Positions 17,882 through 27,688 are shown, counted from the first letter of the stretch. The stretch is 64,000 bases of DNA from Lachnospiraceae bacterium (GCA_015057425.1 SVEL01000010.1:1-64000), one strand, 5' to 3'. The notes: generated from the sequence alone by a model not told the origin. Translations and numbers: made by a program.

Positions 17882-19107
17882 TTAAGCACCTTGTTTAACA
17901 GAACTGCTAAAGGCTCCATGGCGTTCATGGCCTCTTCTAATGAATTGGTCTGGGCGCCTACTTCTATGAGCATAGACTTCTCTCTAAGATTCATATTATA
18001 GTGATATGCATTAACATAATTTTTACGGGTAAAAGATGGATAATATTCTTCTGCAAGAAGCTTCATCTGCAAACTTAAAGCAAGATTTTCTTCCCTGTAA
18101 TTATTTGTTCCGTAATCAATGGTATTACCCGATGAATTACGACACAATCCGTTAAAAAACATAATCTTTGCAGTATCTTTTCCGTTTACGTCCGTGACAA
18201 ATTTCAAGCTGTCATCCACTCCGTCTCTATGCACATCAAGTATCACTTCTATGGTTGGATTTTCTTCCAGTATTTCAAGCAGACGTACTCTTGCATTTTT
18301 ATATGCACTTGACCTGTCTACATTTCCATTTTTATCTACATCAAAACTTTCCGTACAATGAATTACATTATAACCAAACTGTTCACTAAGTATGGTAGCA
18401 AGATATTCTCCAACCGCCACTATGTTAGTTGACTTATCCCCCGTTACCGAATCTGTATACCCTTCCATTGAGTGAGTATGATATATAAGTATCTGTGGCT
18501 TATCTGATGTTTGTTTTATGGTTGCATCAAATGCCATTACATTATTTATATTTACATCATCTGCATAAAGCTTTGTACTGGAAGGAACTGTATAAAATTT
18601 ATTTATAATAAAGTTTGAACTCAGTTCGTCCATAGTATATCTCACCCCTGATGATACCGGCTGTTCTACGTATACCTTTTTGCTTTCATGCTCTTCCTTA
18701 TTATCTCCCTGTCCATTGTCATTTTCTATGTTTTCCGTACTAAATTCGTCCTGAACATCCGGGTTTTCATTTTCATCTTCCGAATTACCAAAACCATTTT
18801 CAAGAAGTTGTCCCCTTGCCCTAAGGCTTTTAGTATACCAGTCATCTTCTTTACCTTCTACAGACATTGGCTTACCTGATGAAGAATATGAAAGTATCCC
18901 CATTTCCTTATCAAGTATATCCTTTAATACCCTGTTATCTTCACCGGTTGAGTATTTGTATTTTGCCGTAAAATTTTCCGTAATATCACTAACAAATGCA
19001 ATCGCATACTCACCGGGATTGATTTTTGGAAACACATACGCCAAAATCATTAATATTGCCGCAATAATCAATATTATACTGTTTATTTTAAAATTGCCCC
19101 TTTTCAT
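17878..19107 (-). CDS. spoIIP: Stage II sporulation protein P (SpoIIP)
   Basis: A 409-residue protein with an N-terminal membrane segment (about 10-27), an acidic low-complexity linker (about 105-145) and a C-terminal amidase/endopeptidase domain. Metal and catalytic motifs are ILIYHTHSMEGYTD, ILDVHRDG and LIEVGAQTN. SpoIIP, with SpoIID and SpoIIM, thins septal peptidoglycan so the mother-cell membrane can engulf the forespore. It follows gpr with a 4-bp overlap, the standard gpr-spoIIP pair of spore-forming Firmicutes. Confidence 0.95.
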   Translation of the reverse strand: MKRGNFKINSIILIIAAILMILAYVFPKINPGEYAIAFVSDITENFTAKYKYSTGEDNRVLKDILDKEMGILSYSSSGKPMSVEGKEDDWYTKSLRARGQLLENGFGNSEDENENPDVQDEFSTENIENDNGQGDNKEEHESKKVYVEQPVSSGVRYTMDELSSNFIINKFYTVPSSTKLYADDVNINNVMAFDATIKQTSDKPQILIYHTHSMEGYTDSVTGDKSTNIVAVGEYLATILSEQFGYNVIHCTESFDVDKNGNVDRSSAYKNARVRLLEILEENPTIEVILDVHRDGVDDSLKFVTDVNGKDTAKIMFFNGLCRNSSGNTIDYGTNNYREENLALSLQMKLLAEEYYPSFTRKNYVNAYHYNMNLREKSMLIEVGAQTNSLEEAMNAMEPLAVLLNKVLN

Positions 19108-19985
19108 AATCTCTCCTGAACCAATTTATTAAGTCCTTTTGCAATAATCTTTGCCATTACATATATATTTTCGTCAATACAGTCAGAAGTTACAAACATA
19201 TTAAATACGTCGTTTTCAATTATACTTCCATCACTAATCATTTGATGATAATCCGCCTTGTCATCATTTATGATACTTTCAAGTGCATCTCTTACTATTG
19301 TCGCCGCATTTACAACCATAGGTACTCCTATTGCTATAACAGGAACGCCCATACTTTCTTCATTTATGCCATATCTGTGATTATCAACTCCCGAACCGGG
19401 ATTTATACCGGTATTAGCTATCTGTATAACCCTGTTTAATCGTTTTATGTTTCTCGCCGCAAGTGAATCTATGGCAATTATCACGTCAGGTTTAACCTGA
19501 TCACTTACACCCTTTACAATAAGCGCACTTTCCATACCTGACTTTGCCATTACTCCCGGAATTACTACATATGGCTTTACGTTTGCATCCATATCAATGT
19601 CTATCAGTTCTGCAACATTGGGTCCAAGAGAATCTGCAGTTATATCTCTGTTACCAAGTCCTGCAACAAGAAATGAACTTCCCGGCTTAAATGTATACAT
19701 ATCTTTCATTTCACCTGCTATGATTCCTGCTATAAAATCTATATCATTTAAAGTATCTTCATATGGTATTTCTGACTCTATTGTAGTATATGTTCCTATA
19801 GGTTTTCCCATTACCTTTGCAGCCTCTTCTGTTTTAATAATAACTTTTACAATGTTGATTTTTCTGTCGTAATATCCGTGCTTAACCACTTCGACACCAT
19901 CTATTTCCACATTATCTTTTTCAAATTTTTCTCTATTTTCCAGAGCCAGGTCGGTTCTGTCAAAATCAAATCCGCTTATTTCCAT
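19104..19985 (-). CDS. gpr: Germination protease GPR
   Basis: A 293-residue protease that degrades small acid-soluble spore proteins on germination. It begins MEISGFDFDRTDLALENRE, including the propeptide region, and contains the family blocks AGLGNRDITADSLGPN, AIDSLAARN and NTGINPGSGVDNHR ... GVPVIAIGVP. It is somewhat shorter than Bacillus GPR (about 370) but usual for clostridia. It lies divergent from rpsT, as in most clostridia, and is transcribed with spoIIP. Its presence indicates the organism makes spores. Confidence 0.96.
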   Translation of the reverse strand: MEISGFDFDRTDLALENREKFEKDNVEIDGVEVVKHGYYDRKINIVKVIIKTEEAAKVMGKPIGTYTTIESEIPYEDTLNDIDFIAGIIAGEMKDMYTFKPGSSFLVAGLGNRDITADSLGPNVAELIDIDMDANVKPYVVIPGVMAKSGMESALIVKGVSDQVKPDVIIAIDSLAARNIKRLNRVIQIANTGINPGSGVDNHRYGINEESMGVPVIAIGVPMVVNAATIVRDALESIINDDKADYHQMISDGSIIENDVFNMFVTSDCIDENIYVMAKIIAKGLNKLVQERL

Positions 19986-20025
19986 TTATACCTCCCACAA
20001 ATCGAAAAATTTTGCAATTTTCTGC

Positions 20026-20054
20026 TTGACATTCATATTCTTTTAATGTATTCT
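20026..20054 (+). promoter_or_regulatory. rpsT promoter
   Basis: TTGACA (20026-20031), a 17-base spacer and TATTCT (20049-20054), leaving an untranslated leader of about 105 bases before rpsT. Confidence 0.8.
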
Positions 20055-20112
20055 TATTTAGATGTTTGTGTTTTTGTCCGCATAAAGTCTAAACATAAAC
20101 AGTTTACCATGT

Positions 20113-20137
20113 GATTGCTTACTCTCTCAAAGTAATC
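20113..20137 (+). promoter_or_regulatory. Leader hairpin upstream of rpsT
   Basis: GATTGCTT (20113-20120) pairs with AAGTAATC (20130-20137) with one G-U, ending about 18 bases before the GGAGG. Ribosomal protein leaders often carry autoregulatory structures; this one is a candidate S20 binding site by position only. Confidence 0.35.
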
Positions 20138-20168
20138 GCAAAACAAGGATATTTTGGAGGTAATCAAA

Positions 20169-20432
20169 ATGGCTAATATTAAGTCAGCTAAGAAAAGAAT
20201 TGATGTAACAATCAGAAACACAGAAAGAAATAAAGCAATCAAATCAAAGGTTAAAACTGCAGTAAAGAAAGTTGACGCTGCTATCGCTGCTAACGATGCA
20301 GATGCTGCAAAGGTAGCATTAAACAACGCTACAATCGAAATCAGCAAGGCTACAACAAAAGGTGTATATCACAAGAATACAGCTGCAAGAAAAGTTTCTC
20401 GTTTAGCTAAAGCAGTTAACAATATGAACTAA
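20169..20432 (+). CDS. rpsT: 30S ribosomal protein S20
   Basis: An 87-residue basic helical protein, MANIKSAKKRIDVTIRNTER onward, that binds 16S rRNA early in 30S assembly. The start is ATG 20169, eight bases after GGAGG; an in-frame TTG upstream lies in the ribosome site. It is monocistronic, between its own promoter and terminator, divergent from gpr. Confidence 0.98.
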   Translation: MANIKSAKKRIDVTIRNTERNKAIKSKVKTAVKKVDAAIAANDADAAKVALNNATIEISKATTKGVYHKNTAARKVSRLAKAVNNMN

Positions 20433-20438
20433 ATTTAA

Positions 20439-20472
20439 AAAGTGTTACTATTTAACCCGATAGTAACACTTT
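20439..20472 (+). terminator. Terminator after rpsT
   Basis: 12-bp perfect arms AAAGTGTTACTA and its complement with a 10-base loop, then ATTTTTTTATTTTT. It may also serve the convergent holA operon. Confidence 0.93.
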
Positions 20473-20518
20473 ATTTTTTTATTTTTCACTAACATATTGA
20501 AAAATATACTATATTAAA

Positions 20519-21499
20519 TTATTTTGCGGAATATTTTATTATAATCATTTCTACTGCTGCAAGCTCGTCAAGTCTTCCGTTCTTAACATCTTCTTCTATC
20601 TTTACACAATCCTCCACAGCATCTATCAGCTGTTTAATTGTAAATCCACTTGTCTGTTTAAGAGTCTTACCTACGATAAACGACTGAATCCCCACATTCT
20701 TCGCAATACTTTCTCCGCTATATCCTTTTGAACCTAATTCCTTTACTTTAAGCATAATGTTAAACTGCCTTGCAAGCATAAACAGAATTCTCATCGGCGG
20801 TTCCTTTGTTGCAAGCAGATTTCTATATAACAGCATTGCTTTTGCACTGTTTCTGTTTCCGATAGCATCTATCATCTCAAATATCTTACCTGACACCTGT
20901 GGTATACAGACAGCTTCAACGTCATCATCTGTAATCACATCTCTTCCGGCAGTATAATCTACAAGCTTACCCATTTCATTGTATATATTGGACATATCCA
21001 TTCCGGCATATTCAAGGAACATTTCCATAGTTCCTTTAGTTATCTTCTTACCTGCACTTCCGAAATAATTAAGTACCCAGTTTGTAAGAGCCGCTTCACT
21101 TTGATGGTTCAGTTCACATACATAACCGTTTTCTTTTACATTCTTATAAAGCTTACCTCTTTTATCTATCTCATTTTCCACAAATACCATGACAGTCGTA
21201 TCAGGCATTACTCCTATATACTCATTCATTTCATCTGCTGCCGACTTAAATAATCCCGTATTTTCCAAAATAATAAGTCGCTTATCAGCAAAAAAAGGAA
21301 ATGTGTCTGCAATTGCCGTAACTTCATTTATCTTAAAGTTCTTTCCTTCAAAATAATTATAATTCATAGTGTTTTCATTACCGACAATTGCTTCTTTAAG
21401 CTTATTTCTGATATTCTTTTTTAAATAGTCTTCATCTCCGTACAGCAAATATACTTTTTTGTACTCACCTGATGAAATATCCTTTGAAATGCTTTTCAT
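20519..21499 (-). CDS. holA: DNA polymerase III subunit delta
   Basis: A 326-residue clamp-loader subunit that opens the beta clamp. The N-terminal AAA+-like domain includes VYLLYGDEDYLKKNIRNKL and the segment PFFADKRLIILENTGLF; the C-terminal collar domain ends the protein. It lies 9 bp after comEC, the standard comEC-holA order, and is convergent with rpsT. Confidence 0.93.
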   Translation of the reverse strand: MKSISKDISSGEYKKVYLLYGDEDYLKKNIRNKLKEAIVGNENTMNYNYFEGKNFKINEVTAIADTFPFFADKRLIILENTGLFKSAADEMNEYIGVMPDTTVMVFVENEIDKRGKLYKNVKENGYVCELNHQSEAALTNWVLNYFGSAGKKITKGTMEMFLEYAGMDMSNIYNEMGKLVDYTAGRDVITDDDVEAVCIPQVSGKIFEMIDAIGNRNSAKAMLLYRNLLATKEPPMRILFMLARQFNIMLKVKELGSKGYSGESIAKNVGIQSFIVGKTLKQTSGFTIKQLIDAVEDCVKIEEDVKNGRLDELAAVEMIIIKYSAK

Positions 21500-21508
21500 A
21501 TATATCTC

Positions 21509-23941
21509 CTATCGATTCATACCACTTCGCTCATTATACCATATGACAGATTTTTTGCCAATAAATTTCATCATAACGCCATAGGGTTCAGTAGTTAAAA
21601 TCTCTGTTCCCATTGCGTCAAGTCGGCTTAATGTATCTGCATGTGGATGTCCGTAACTATTTCCTTTTCCATATGATATAACTGCCATTTGCGGCGACGT
21701 AATCTTAAGGAAATTTGTGCCGGTTGAATTACCTGACCCATGGTGTGCCACTTTTAAGACTGATATATTACAGATTTTTTCTGTATAATTACTTACTATC
21801 TCTTCTTCTGTTTCTATTCCTATATCTCCTGTAAGCAGAATTGTTTTATCTTTGTACGCACCTTTTAACACCAATGAGTTTTCGTTGGAATCTTCTTTGC
21901 CTGTATTTTTACCGGGATATATGCATTCAAGTATAAAACTTTTGCTTTTAATAATATCACCGCTTTCTATGGCTATAACATTTATATCTTTCTGTTTCGC
22001 AAGATTCGTAAGAGTTATAATAATTTCATCTTGTAACTGAGCTGACGCAATTACAAGATTTTCTGCTTTTATAAGCTTATCGTTTTGAAGTATCTCTAAT
22101 ATACCGCTTACATGGTCTGTATCACCATGAGAGACAATAATGTAATTTATGCTATCTGTTCCAAGAGCTCTTAAATGTGGCACAACTGTATTTTCAGCAA
22201 CTTTTCTTTCACTACTGCTTCCGCAGTCATACAAATAAGTATTACCGCCGCCATCTTTTATAAAAATACAATCTCCCTGGCCTACATTTATAAATGATAC
22301 AAACAGTTCTTTTCCCGTCATATGATGATTACTTACTATACTGTAGGCAGATACGGTTAACAAAACTGCCAATCCTGTTATCATATATGCATATGCTATT
22401 TTCATTGCCTGTCCGCGTCTGACTTTGATACGCAGATTGTATAACACCAGGAACATAACCACTACTATTCCGTAAAATATAAATATTTCAAGTTTTCGTG
22501 GTTTTCCCGTTGTTATAATCGTTCCCGGTATTTCACTTATAAACAGACATATTTTTTCAAATGACCACAGAAAAAACTTTCCCACCATACCGCTTCCGTG
22601 ACTTATCACACCCGGAAGATATTTAAATACGTCCGGCATATTATAAATATAATCTGCTATAACTTCGCAGCTACCACATATAAGCCCTGAAAATAATACA
22701 ACTGACATAAACGGCACAACAATCATATTGGTAATGACAGCCAAAACAGGCAGTCTGTAAAAATAATTACATATAAGCGGCATCATCATTATATTAAGTA
22801 TTATTCCGCTTAGTATAGGACTTATCACATTTAACCATGGTTTCTTTTTCTTTTTTATATATTCATTTAGCATTGGGATTATCAGTGTTACAGATATTAT
22901 AGCTACATAGGACATAATAAAACTGCTGTTTGTAAGATAATACGGATTGGATATAAGAATAATTATGGCAGATACGGATATAGCCACATAGGGATTGTAT
23001 TTCCGACCGGTAAGTCCCGCTCCTAATTGTATGATAAACATAATAACCGCTCTCATACAGGATACACTTCCACCTGTCAGTATTCCATATAAAATCATTA
23101 CAATTCCGCTTATAACCGAAGAAGTTTTTACAGACATAAACTTTCTTAATATTTGAAATAGTATCATTCCTACAGTGGCTATGTGTAAACCGGAAACGGC
23201 AAGAATATGTGACAATCCGTTGTCACTATACAAGTTCTTTGTTTCTTCGTCCATTGACTGTCTGTCGCCTAAAACAATTGCAGCCATTATGGAACCGTAT
23301 TTATCTCCCATTACCTTTTTTATACCGGCACCGGCCTGTTTCTTAACCCTGTCTATCGCGACATACAACTGGTTTTCTTTTTTTACTAATTTTATATTTT
23401 CGCAGTTATATACACCTGCAATTCCAAGTGAATGATAATAACTTTTACTGTTAAAATTGCCATAGTTTGCGGCTTCTTCAAGTTTTTTATAAGCATATTG
23501 ATAGTAGCATACGGCACCAAGATATGAGCTGTCAGGTATATTACTTTTTGAACTTTTATACACCCTTAAAAGTACTTTTTCATAATTTAACATCTTATTG
23601 CTTTTCCCGACACTTACCGCAACTTCCACATAGTTATCTTTCTCTGATATGGAAGTTATTTTTCCATAGCCTTCGCATATCAAACCTTCTCTGTATATAT
23701 TCTTTTCATCATATTTTGAAAATATATCCGACTGGATATCACACAAGACAAAGCCTATAACATAGCAAACCAACAGCAATGTCATAGTCTTTAAGACTTT
23801 ATTTTGACTTTTTATGTACTGAAAAATCCCTGCAAAGAAAAATGCAAGGATAATCATTATCAATATGTTTTTATCATCTGTTATTCTATGTATTTCCCCT
23901 AATATTAATCCCAATGCCATCACTACTGATGGTTTTTTCAT
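21509..23941 (-). CDS. comEC: DNA internalization protein ComEC/Rec2
   Basis: An 810-residue polytopic membrane protein that forms the channel for incoming single-stranded DNA. Residues 1-60 and about 240-510 are hydrophobic (the competence domain contains DNGLSHILAVSGLHIATVG, the family signature). The C-terminal part (about 560-810) is a metallo-beta-lactamase fold with VSHGDTDHVSG and LKVAHHGSGNST, a probable nuclease. The ATG directly follows the stop of the GerMN gene (TAGATG), with the AAGGAGG inside that gene, so the two are coupled. Confidence 0.96.
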   Translation of the reverse strand: MKKPSVVMALGLILGEIHRITDDKNILIMIILAFFFAGIFQYIKSQNKVLKTMTLLLVCYVIGFVLCDIQSDIFSKYDEKNIYREGLICEGYGKITSISEKDNYVEVAVSVGKSNKMLNYEKVLLRVYKSSKSNIPDSSYLGAVCYYQYAYKKLEEAANYGNFNSKSYYHSLGIAGVYNCENIKLVKKENQLYVAIDRVKKQAGAGIKKVMGDKYGSIMAAIVLGDRQSMDEETKNLYSDNGLSHILAVSGLHIATVGMILFQILRKFMSVKTSSVISGIVMILYGILTGGSVSCMRAVIMFIIQLGAGLTGRKYNPYVAISVSAIIILISNPYYLTNSSFIMSYVAIISVTLIIPMLNEYIKKKKKPWLNVISPILSGIILNIMMMPLICNYFYRLPVLAVITNMIVVPFMSVVLFSGLICGSCEVIADYIYNMPDVFKYLPGVISHGSGMVGKFFLWSFEKICLFISEIPGTIITTGKPRKLEIFIFYGIVVVMFLVLYNLRIKVRRGQAMKIAYAYMITGLAVLLTVSAYSIVSNHHMTGKELFVSFINVGQGDCIFIKDGGGNTYLYDCGSSSERKVAENTVVPHLRALGTDSINYIIVSHGDTDHVSGILEILQNDKLIKAENLVIASAQLQDEIIITLTNLAKQKDINVIAIESGDIIKSKSFILECIYPGKNTGKEDSNENSLVLKGAYKDKTILLTGDIGIETEEEIVSNYTEKICNISVLKVAHHGSGNSTGTNFLKITSPQMAVISYGKGNSYGHPHADTLSRLDAMGTEILTTEPYGVMMKFIGKKSVIWYNERSGMNR

Positions 23942-24889
23942 CTACTCCTCCTTTTGTCCTTCTATGCCGCTTTCCACCATATCCAGATTTCGGGACAGGG
24001 TTTCCGACAAATCTATATTTCCATAGATAATATCCGTCTCTCCGTCTACACTTATCTGAACTTTAGTTATATGGTTTAATTCCGACAAACTGTTTACTAT
24101 TGAATATACTACTACATCACTCGAAACAGCCACTTCATTGCCGATGTTCTTTGCAAAATCCACATAACATACACCATCTTTTGTAACGATATTATTAATC
24201 TTTGTTTCTCCTGAAAGAGTGCTCAGATACCCTTCTTCTTTTGTACCTTTTATAAGGTGTTCAATAACATATCTTTCAATAGAAACATTATCATAACATA
24301 CACATTCTATCATTGTCTTCTTAAGCTTTGAACCATCACTGTTAGAAAAATACAATGTAAGATTTTGAGTGCTGTAATTATTAATATTGGCATTATTTAT
24401 GTCTATAAAATCCAAACTGTCAAGCGGGCCTATTACTGTTCCGTCGTTATACTTAACAGTTTCTTCATTTACAAAAAATTCAACACTTTCAACACCTGTA
24501 ACCTGCGTATAAGTAAGTACAAGCGCAGCTCTGAAGAAAAGCTTTTGTGCTATCTTTAAGGTTTCGTATTCTTTGTTAAGTACAACCTTTAACTTACCAT
24601 CATTTAACTCTATTGATTTAACATCAACTGAGCCTGCAAATACACTGGTAGAAGAAAAACTGTTCTTCTTTAACTCTTCTGTCAGATTTTCTACTATACT
24701 GATTGTATCTCCTTCAACAGGTTCATAAGACTTAGTTATAAGCTTTGTACCGTCTGCATCTGTAAAGTACAATACAAATCCTGTATCTTCAACCAGCATA
24801 GAGTTCTTTGCACAACCGGTCAGAAAAATACAAACTGACAATATCAGTATAATTATTAAATTAATGTATTTATTTTGTGACTTTACCAT
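23942..24889 (-). CDS. GerMN-domain lipoprotein
   Basis: A 315-residue lipoprotein with a signal peptide and lipobox LTGC (Cys26), then two GerMN domains (about 60-150 and 180-290), each with the LYFSNSDG/FYFTDADG-like strand and a later LxFxKxxxNxV type pattern. GerM of Bacillus helps sporulation and germination. Membership of an operon with comEC and the two-component system upstream suggests a cell-envelope or sporulation role. The exact function in clostridia is unknown. An AATGGAGG site precedes the ATG. Confidence 0.8.
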   Translation of the reverse strand: MVKSQNKYINLIIILILSVCIFLTGCAKNSMLVEDTGFVLYFTDADGTKLITKSYEPVEGDTISIVENLTEELKKNSFSSTSVFAGSVDVKSIELNDGKLKVVLNKEYETLKIAQKLFFRAALVLTYTQVTGVESVEFFVNEETVKYNDGTVIGPLDSLDFIDINNANINNYSTQNLTLYFSNSDGSKLKKTMIECVCYDNVSIERYVIEHLIKGTKEEGYLSTLSGETKINNIVTKDGVCYVDFAKNIGNEVAVSSDVVVYSIVNSLSELNHITKVQISVDGETDIIYGNIDLSETLSRNLDMVESGIEGQKEE

Positions 24890-24910
24890 AAGTCCTCCAT
24901 TTATTTCTGA

Positions 24911-26368
24911 TTATCCGGCATAATTTAACGGTATTCTTATGTTAAATGTAGTGCCTTCTCCTTCTGTACTAAATACCTTTACCTCGCCTCTGTGAAGCTT
25001 AATAATATTGTGGGCAATCGACAATCCAAGTCCGGTTCCGCCTGTTTCTCTTGATCTTGCCTTATCTACCCTGTAAAATCTTTCAAATATCTTTGAAAGA
25101 TCTTCCTGCGGTATACCGATACCTGAATCGGCTACTTTAATATAGAAATACTTGTGGTCGGCATTTAACGATACTCTGACCCAACCATCCAGTATATTAT
25201 ACTTAATTGCATTTTCCACAAAATTTTGTATTGCAATCGTAAACTTCACTTCATCGATTTCTGCAACTACCGGTCTGTAGCTTTCTAAAGTCATTTCTAT
25301 ATTTTTACTTGCCGCAAGCGGTTTTAATCTCTTAAGGATAAGTTCAAGTATCTCATTGATATCTTTATGTGCCGTAACAATAGGCTCTTTTCCGCTATCG
25401 AGTCTGACCAAAGAAAGAAGATCATTGATAATATCACTTTCTCTGTCGATTTCTGTTACAATATCCTGCAAAAATTCCTTATATAATTCCGGTGGTATAT
25501 CTTCCTGGGCAATAAGTGAATCTGCCAAAACTTTTATGGATGTTATAGGTGTCTTAAGCTCATGAGCAACATTAGACACAAACTGTTGACGTGAATTATC
25601 CAATTCCTTCATTCTTGTCGTATTATGATTCAGTGCTCTTGCAATTCCTGAAAGTTCAACATAGGTATAACCATCTTCAAGAATCTGCTCTGTTCCCGTA
25701 GTATCAGCTATCTTATCAATAGCTTTCTGCATTCTCTTCATCGGACCTGTTATATGCATACAGATTACAATACCCACACATACAATTATAACATACAATA
25801 CAACCATCATAATATTGGCACGTCCTTTAAGTTGTGTCAGTATATCATTTATATCCTCTGTAGAAAAAACAGACACAACAACAGCTGATACATCAGATGT
25901 ATCAGCACTTTTCACAGGTAATGTAATTGATATATATTCCTTTTCATAATTTGTCGTAATTGTTTTAAGTCCTGAAAATGCTGCAACTACATTATCAGAA
26001 AATGCAGTCTTTCCATCATCAAGATAGTAAGTGTCCTTAACTATTCTGTACTCTGCATCAATGATGATAACTCTTGCATTATACATTGTATTAAGCTGAG
26101 ACAGTTCAACATCTACCGCATTTGACACCTTCGAATTCAAATAATCCGAAGTTATAATGGTATTTCTGAGCATATTACAATGAGACTGCAGCTTTAATTC
26201 TCGCTGTTCATACAATGATTCCCTGTAATCGCTTACGAGCCATGACTTCATAAGAAAAATCGGTATGAAACTAAACAATATAATGATTATGAAAAACCTT
26301 ATTCCAAGGCTCTTATGAATGTACTTAATCTTTAAAATAGTAACCAACTCCCCACTTAGTATGCACAT
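24911..26368 (-). CDS. Membrane sensor histidine kinase (PhoR/WalK/ResE-like)
   Basis: A sensor kinase of about 485 residues: a first membrane segment (FFIIIILFSFIPIFL), an extracellular sensor loop of about 150 residues, a second membrane segment (MMVVLYVIIVCVGIVICM), a HAMP domain, HisKA (SNVAHELKTPITSIK) and HATPase (NFVENAIKYN, DSGIGIPQEDL, GGTGLGLSIAH). The start is unclear: the frame is open to 26395, the ATG at 26368 lacks a ribosome site, and a GGGGAG lies near 26350 without a standard start at proper distance. Any of these overlaps the response regulator gene, so the pair is co-translated. The signal is unknown. Confidence 0.9.
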   Translation of the reverse strand: MCILSGELVTILKIKYIHKSLGIRFFIIIILFSFIPIFLMKSWLVSDYRESLYEQRELKLQSHCNMLRNTIITSDYLNSKVSNAVDVELSQLNTMYNARVIIIDAEYRIVKDTYYLDDGKTAFSDNVVAAFSGLKTITTNYEKEYISITLPVKSADTSDVSAVVVSVFSTEDINDILTQLKGRANIMMVVLYVIIVCVGIVICMHITGPMKRMQKAIDKIADTTGTEQILEDGYTYVELSGIARALNHNTTRMKELDNSRQQFVSNVAHELKTPITSIKVLADSLIAQEDIPPELYKEFLQDIVTEIDRESDIINDLLSLVRLDSGKEPIVTAHKDINEILELILKRLKPLAASKNIEMTLESYRPVVAEIDEVKFTIAIQNFVENAIKYNILDGWVRVSLNADHKYFYIKVADSGIGIPQEDLSKIFERFYRVDKARSRETGGTGLGLSIAHNIIKLHRGEVKVFSTEGEGTTFNIRIPLNYAG

Positions 26369-27011
26369 ATTTTGGTTCGCTTGGATTTGCTTCAATCTTC
26401 TCTCTTAACCTTCTTACATGTACATCAACCGTTCTCGCTTCACCGGGATACTCATATCCCCAAATTATGCTAAGTAAGCTTTCTCTGCTGTAAACTTTAT
26501 TCGGATTTAATGCAAGTAATTCAATAATTTCAAATTCCTTTGCAGTGAGACTAACTTCACTGTCTGCAATAAAAACTCTTCTTCCTGCAATATCTATCTT
26601 TAAATCACCTTTGATGATTTCCTTCTTTTCTTCTGACTTACTGTTAATTGTATTACGCCTTAATATTGCTTTCATTCTTGCCTTAACTTCTAATATGTTA
26701 AATGGCTTTGTTATATAATCATCTGCACCATAATCAAGACCAAGAATCTTGTCCATATCATCACTCTTGGCAGTAAGCATAATAATAGGTACATTCGAAA
26801 ACTCTCTTATCAGCTGACATACTTCAAATCCGTCCATCTTTGGAAGCATCAGGTCAAGCAAAATCACATCATATTCTTTATCCTTTGCCATTTGTACTGC
26901 TTCTTCCCCATCGTAAGCACAGTCAACTTCCATACCATCGTGTTCCAGACTAAACTTTATACCTTTTACTATTAACTTCTCATCATCCACTACCAATACT
27001 TTGTTTGCCAT
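26325..27011 (-). CDS. OmpR-family response regulator
   Basis: A 228-residue regulator. The receiver domain has the acidic pair VDDEK and phospho-acceptor in VILLDLMLPKMDGFEV (about Asp53); the C-terminal winged helix has RTVDVHVRRLREKIE and ends WGVGYYFKD. The start has GGAGAGG. Partner of the overlapping kinase. Being upstream of a GerMN lipoprotein, comEC and holA, it may control envelope or late-growth functions. Confidence 0.95.
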   Translation of the reverse strand: MANKVLVVDDEKLIVKGIKFSLEHDGMEVDCAYDGEEAVQMAKDKEYDVILLDLMLPKMDGFEVCQLIREFSNVPIIMLTAKSDDMDKILGLDYGADDYITKPFNILEVKARMKAILRRNTINSKSEEKKEIIKGDLKIDIAGRRVFIADSEVSLTAKEFEIIELLALNPNKVYSRESLLSIIWGYEYPGEARTVDVHVRRLREKIEANPSEPKYVHTKWGVGYYFKD

Positions 27012-27031
27012 AACCTCTCCAATCCCGTCAT

Positions 27032-27613
27032 CTACGACGTTATATGATCTTTTATCTTATTATAAAGTGCTTCCTTTATTCCGGGGATATTCATAATATC
27101 CTTTATATCTTTAAATGCACCATTTTGTTCTCTGTAACTTATAATTGCTTCTGCTTTCGCTTCCCCAATTCCCGGAAGTTCCATCAATGTTTCTTTTCCG
27201 GCCGTATTAATATTTATAAGCCCTTTTGAAGTTTCTGTAATAACTTCACCTTTTTTTACTTCTTCCACAGAATATATCCTAATCATCATACCCTGTGTTA
27301 CTGCCGATGCAAGATTGGTTACAGAAACATCCGCATCTTTTGTAAGGCCTCCTGCCAGCTTAACAACATCATTAACTATTGCTCCGTTTTCCACATAATA
27401 GACTCCGGGCTTACTTACACTACCTACAATATGTACCGCCAGAAGCTTTGTTGTTTCTGTTGCAACATTCTCTCTGCTTCCGACATCTGTAGCTGATGTT
27501 TCCACATAAGTCTCTTCATCTTCATAGCATAACAGAAAACTTATGATTCCAACAACTGACATAACAAGTACAATTAAAAAAATTATACCTTTCTTCCCAT
27601 CTTTATTATTCAT
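27032..27613 (-). CDS. comEA: DNA-binding competence protein ComEA-like
   Basis: A 193-residue protein with an N-terminal membrane anchor (about 8-28), an SLBB domain (VHIVGSVSKPGVYYVENG ..., about 60-115) and a C-terminal double helix-hairpin-helix domain (ININTAGKETLMELPGIGEA ..., about 130-193). ComEA binds double-stranded DNA at the surface during uptake. The start is ATG 27613, with GGAGG just upstream; the frame is open 11 codons further. Unlike Bacillus, comEA is separated from comEC by the two-component and GerMN genes. Confidence 0.92.
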   Translation of the reverse strand: MNNKDGKKGIIFLIVLVMSVVGIISFLLCYEDEETYVETSATDVGSRENVATETTKLLAVHIVGSVSKPGVYYVENGAIVNDVVKLAGGLTKDADVSVTNLASAVTQGMMIRIYSVEEVKKGEVITETSKGLININTAGKETLMELPGIGEAKAEAIISYREQNGAFKDIKDIMNIPGIKEALYNKIKDHITS

Positions 27614-27688
27614 TTTACACCTCCGAAAAAGGTGTTCCCCACGCAACTTCTATTTTACAAAAATACAACATCCTTTTCAATAGTAATT

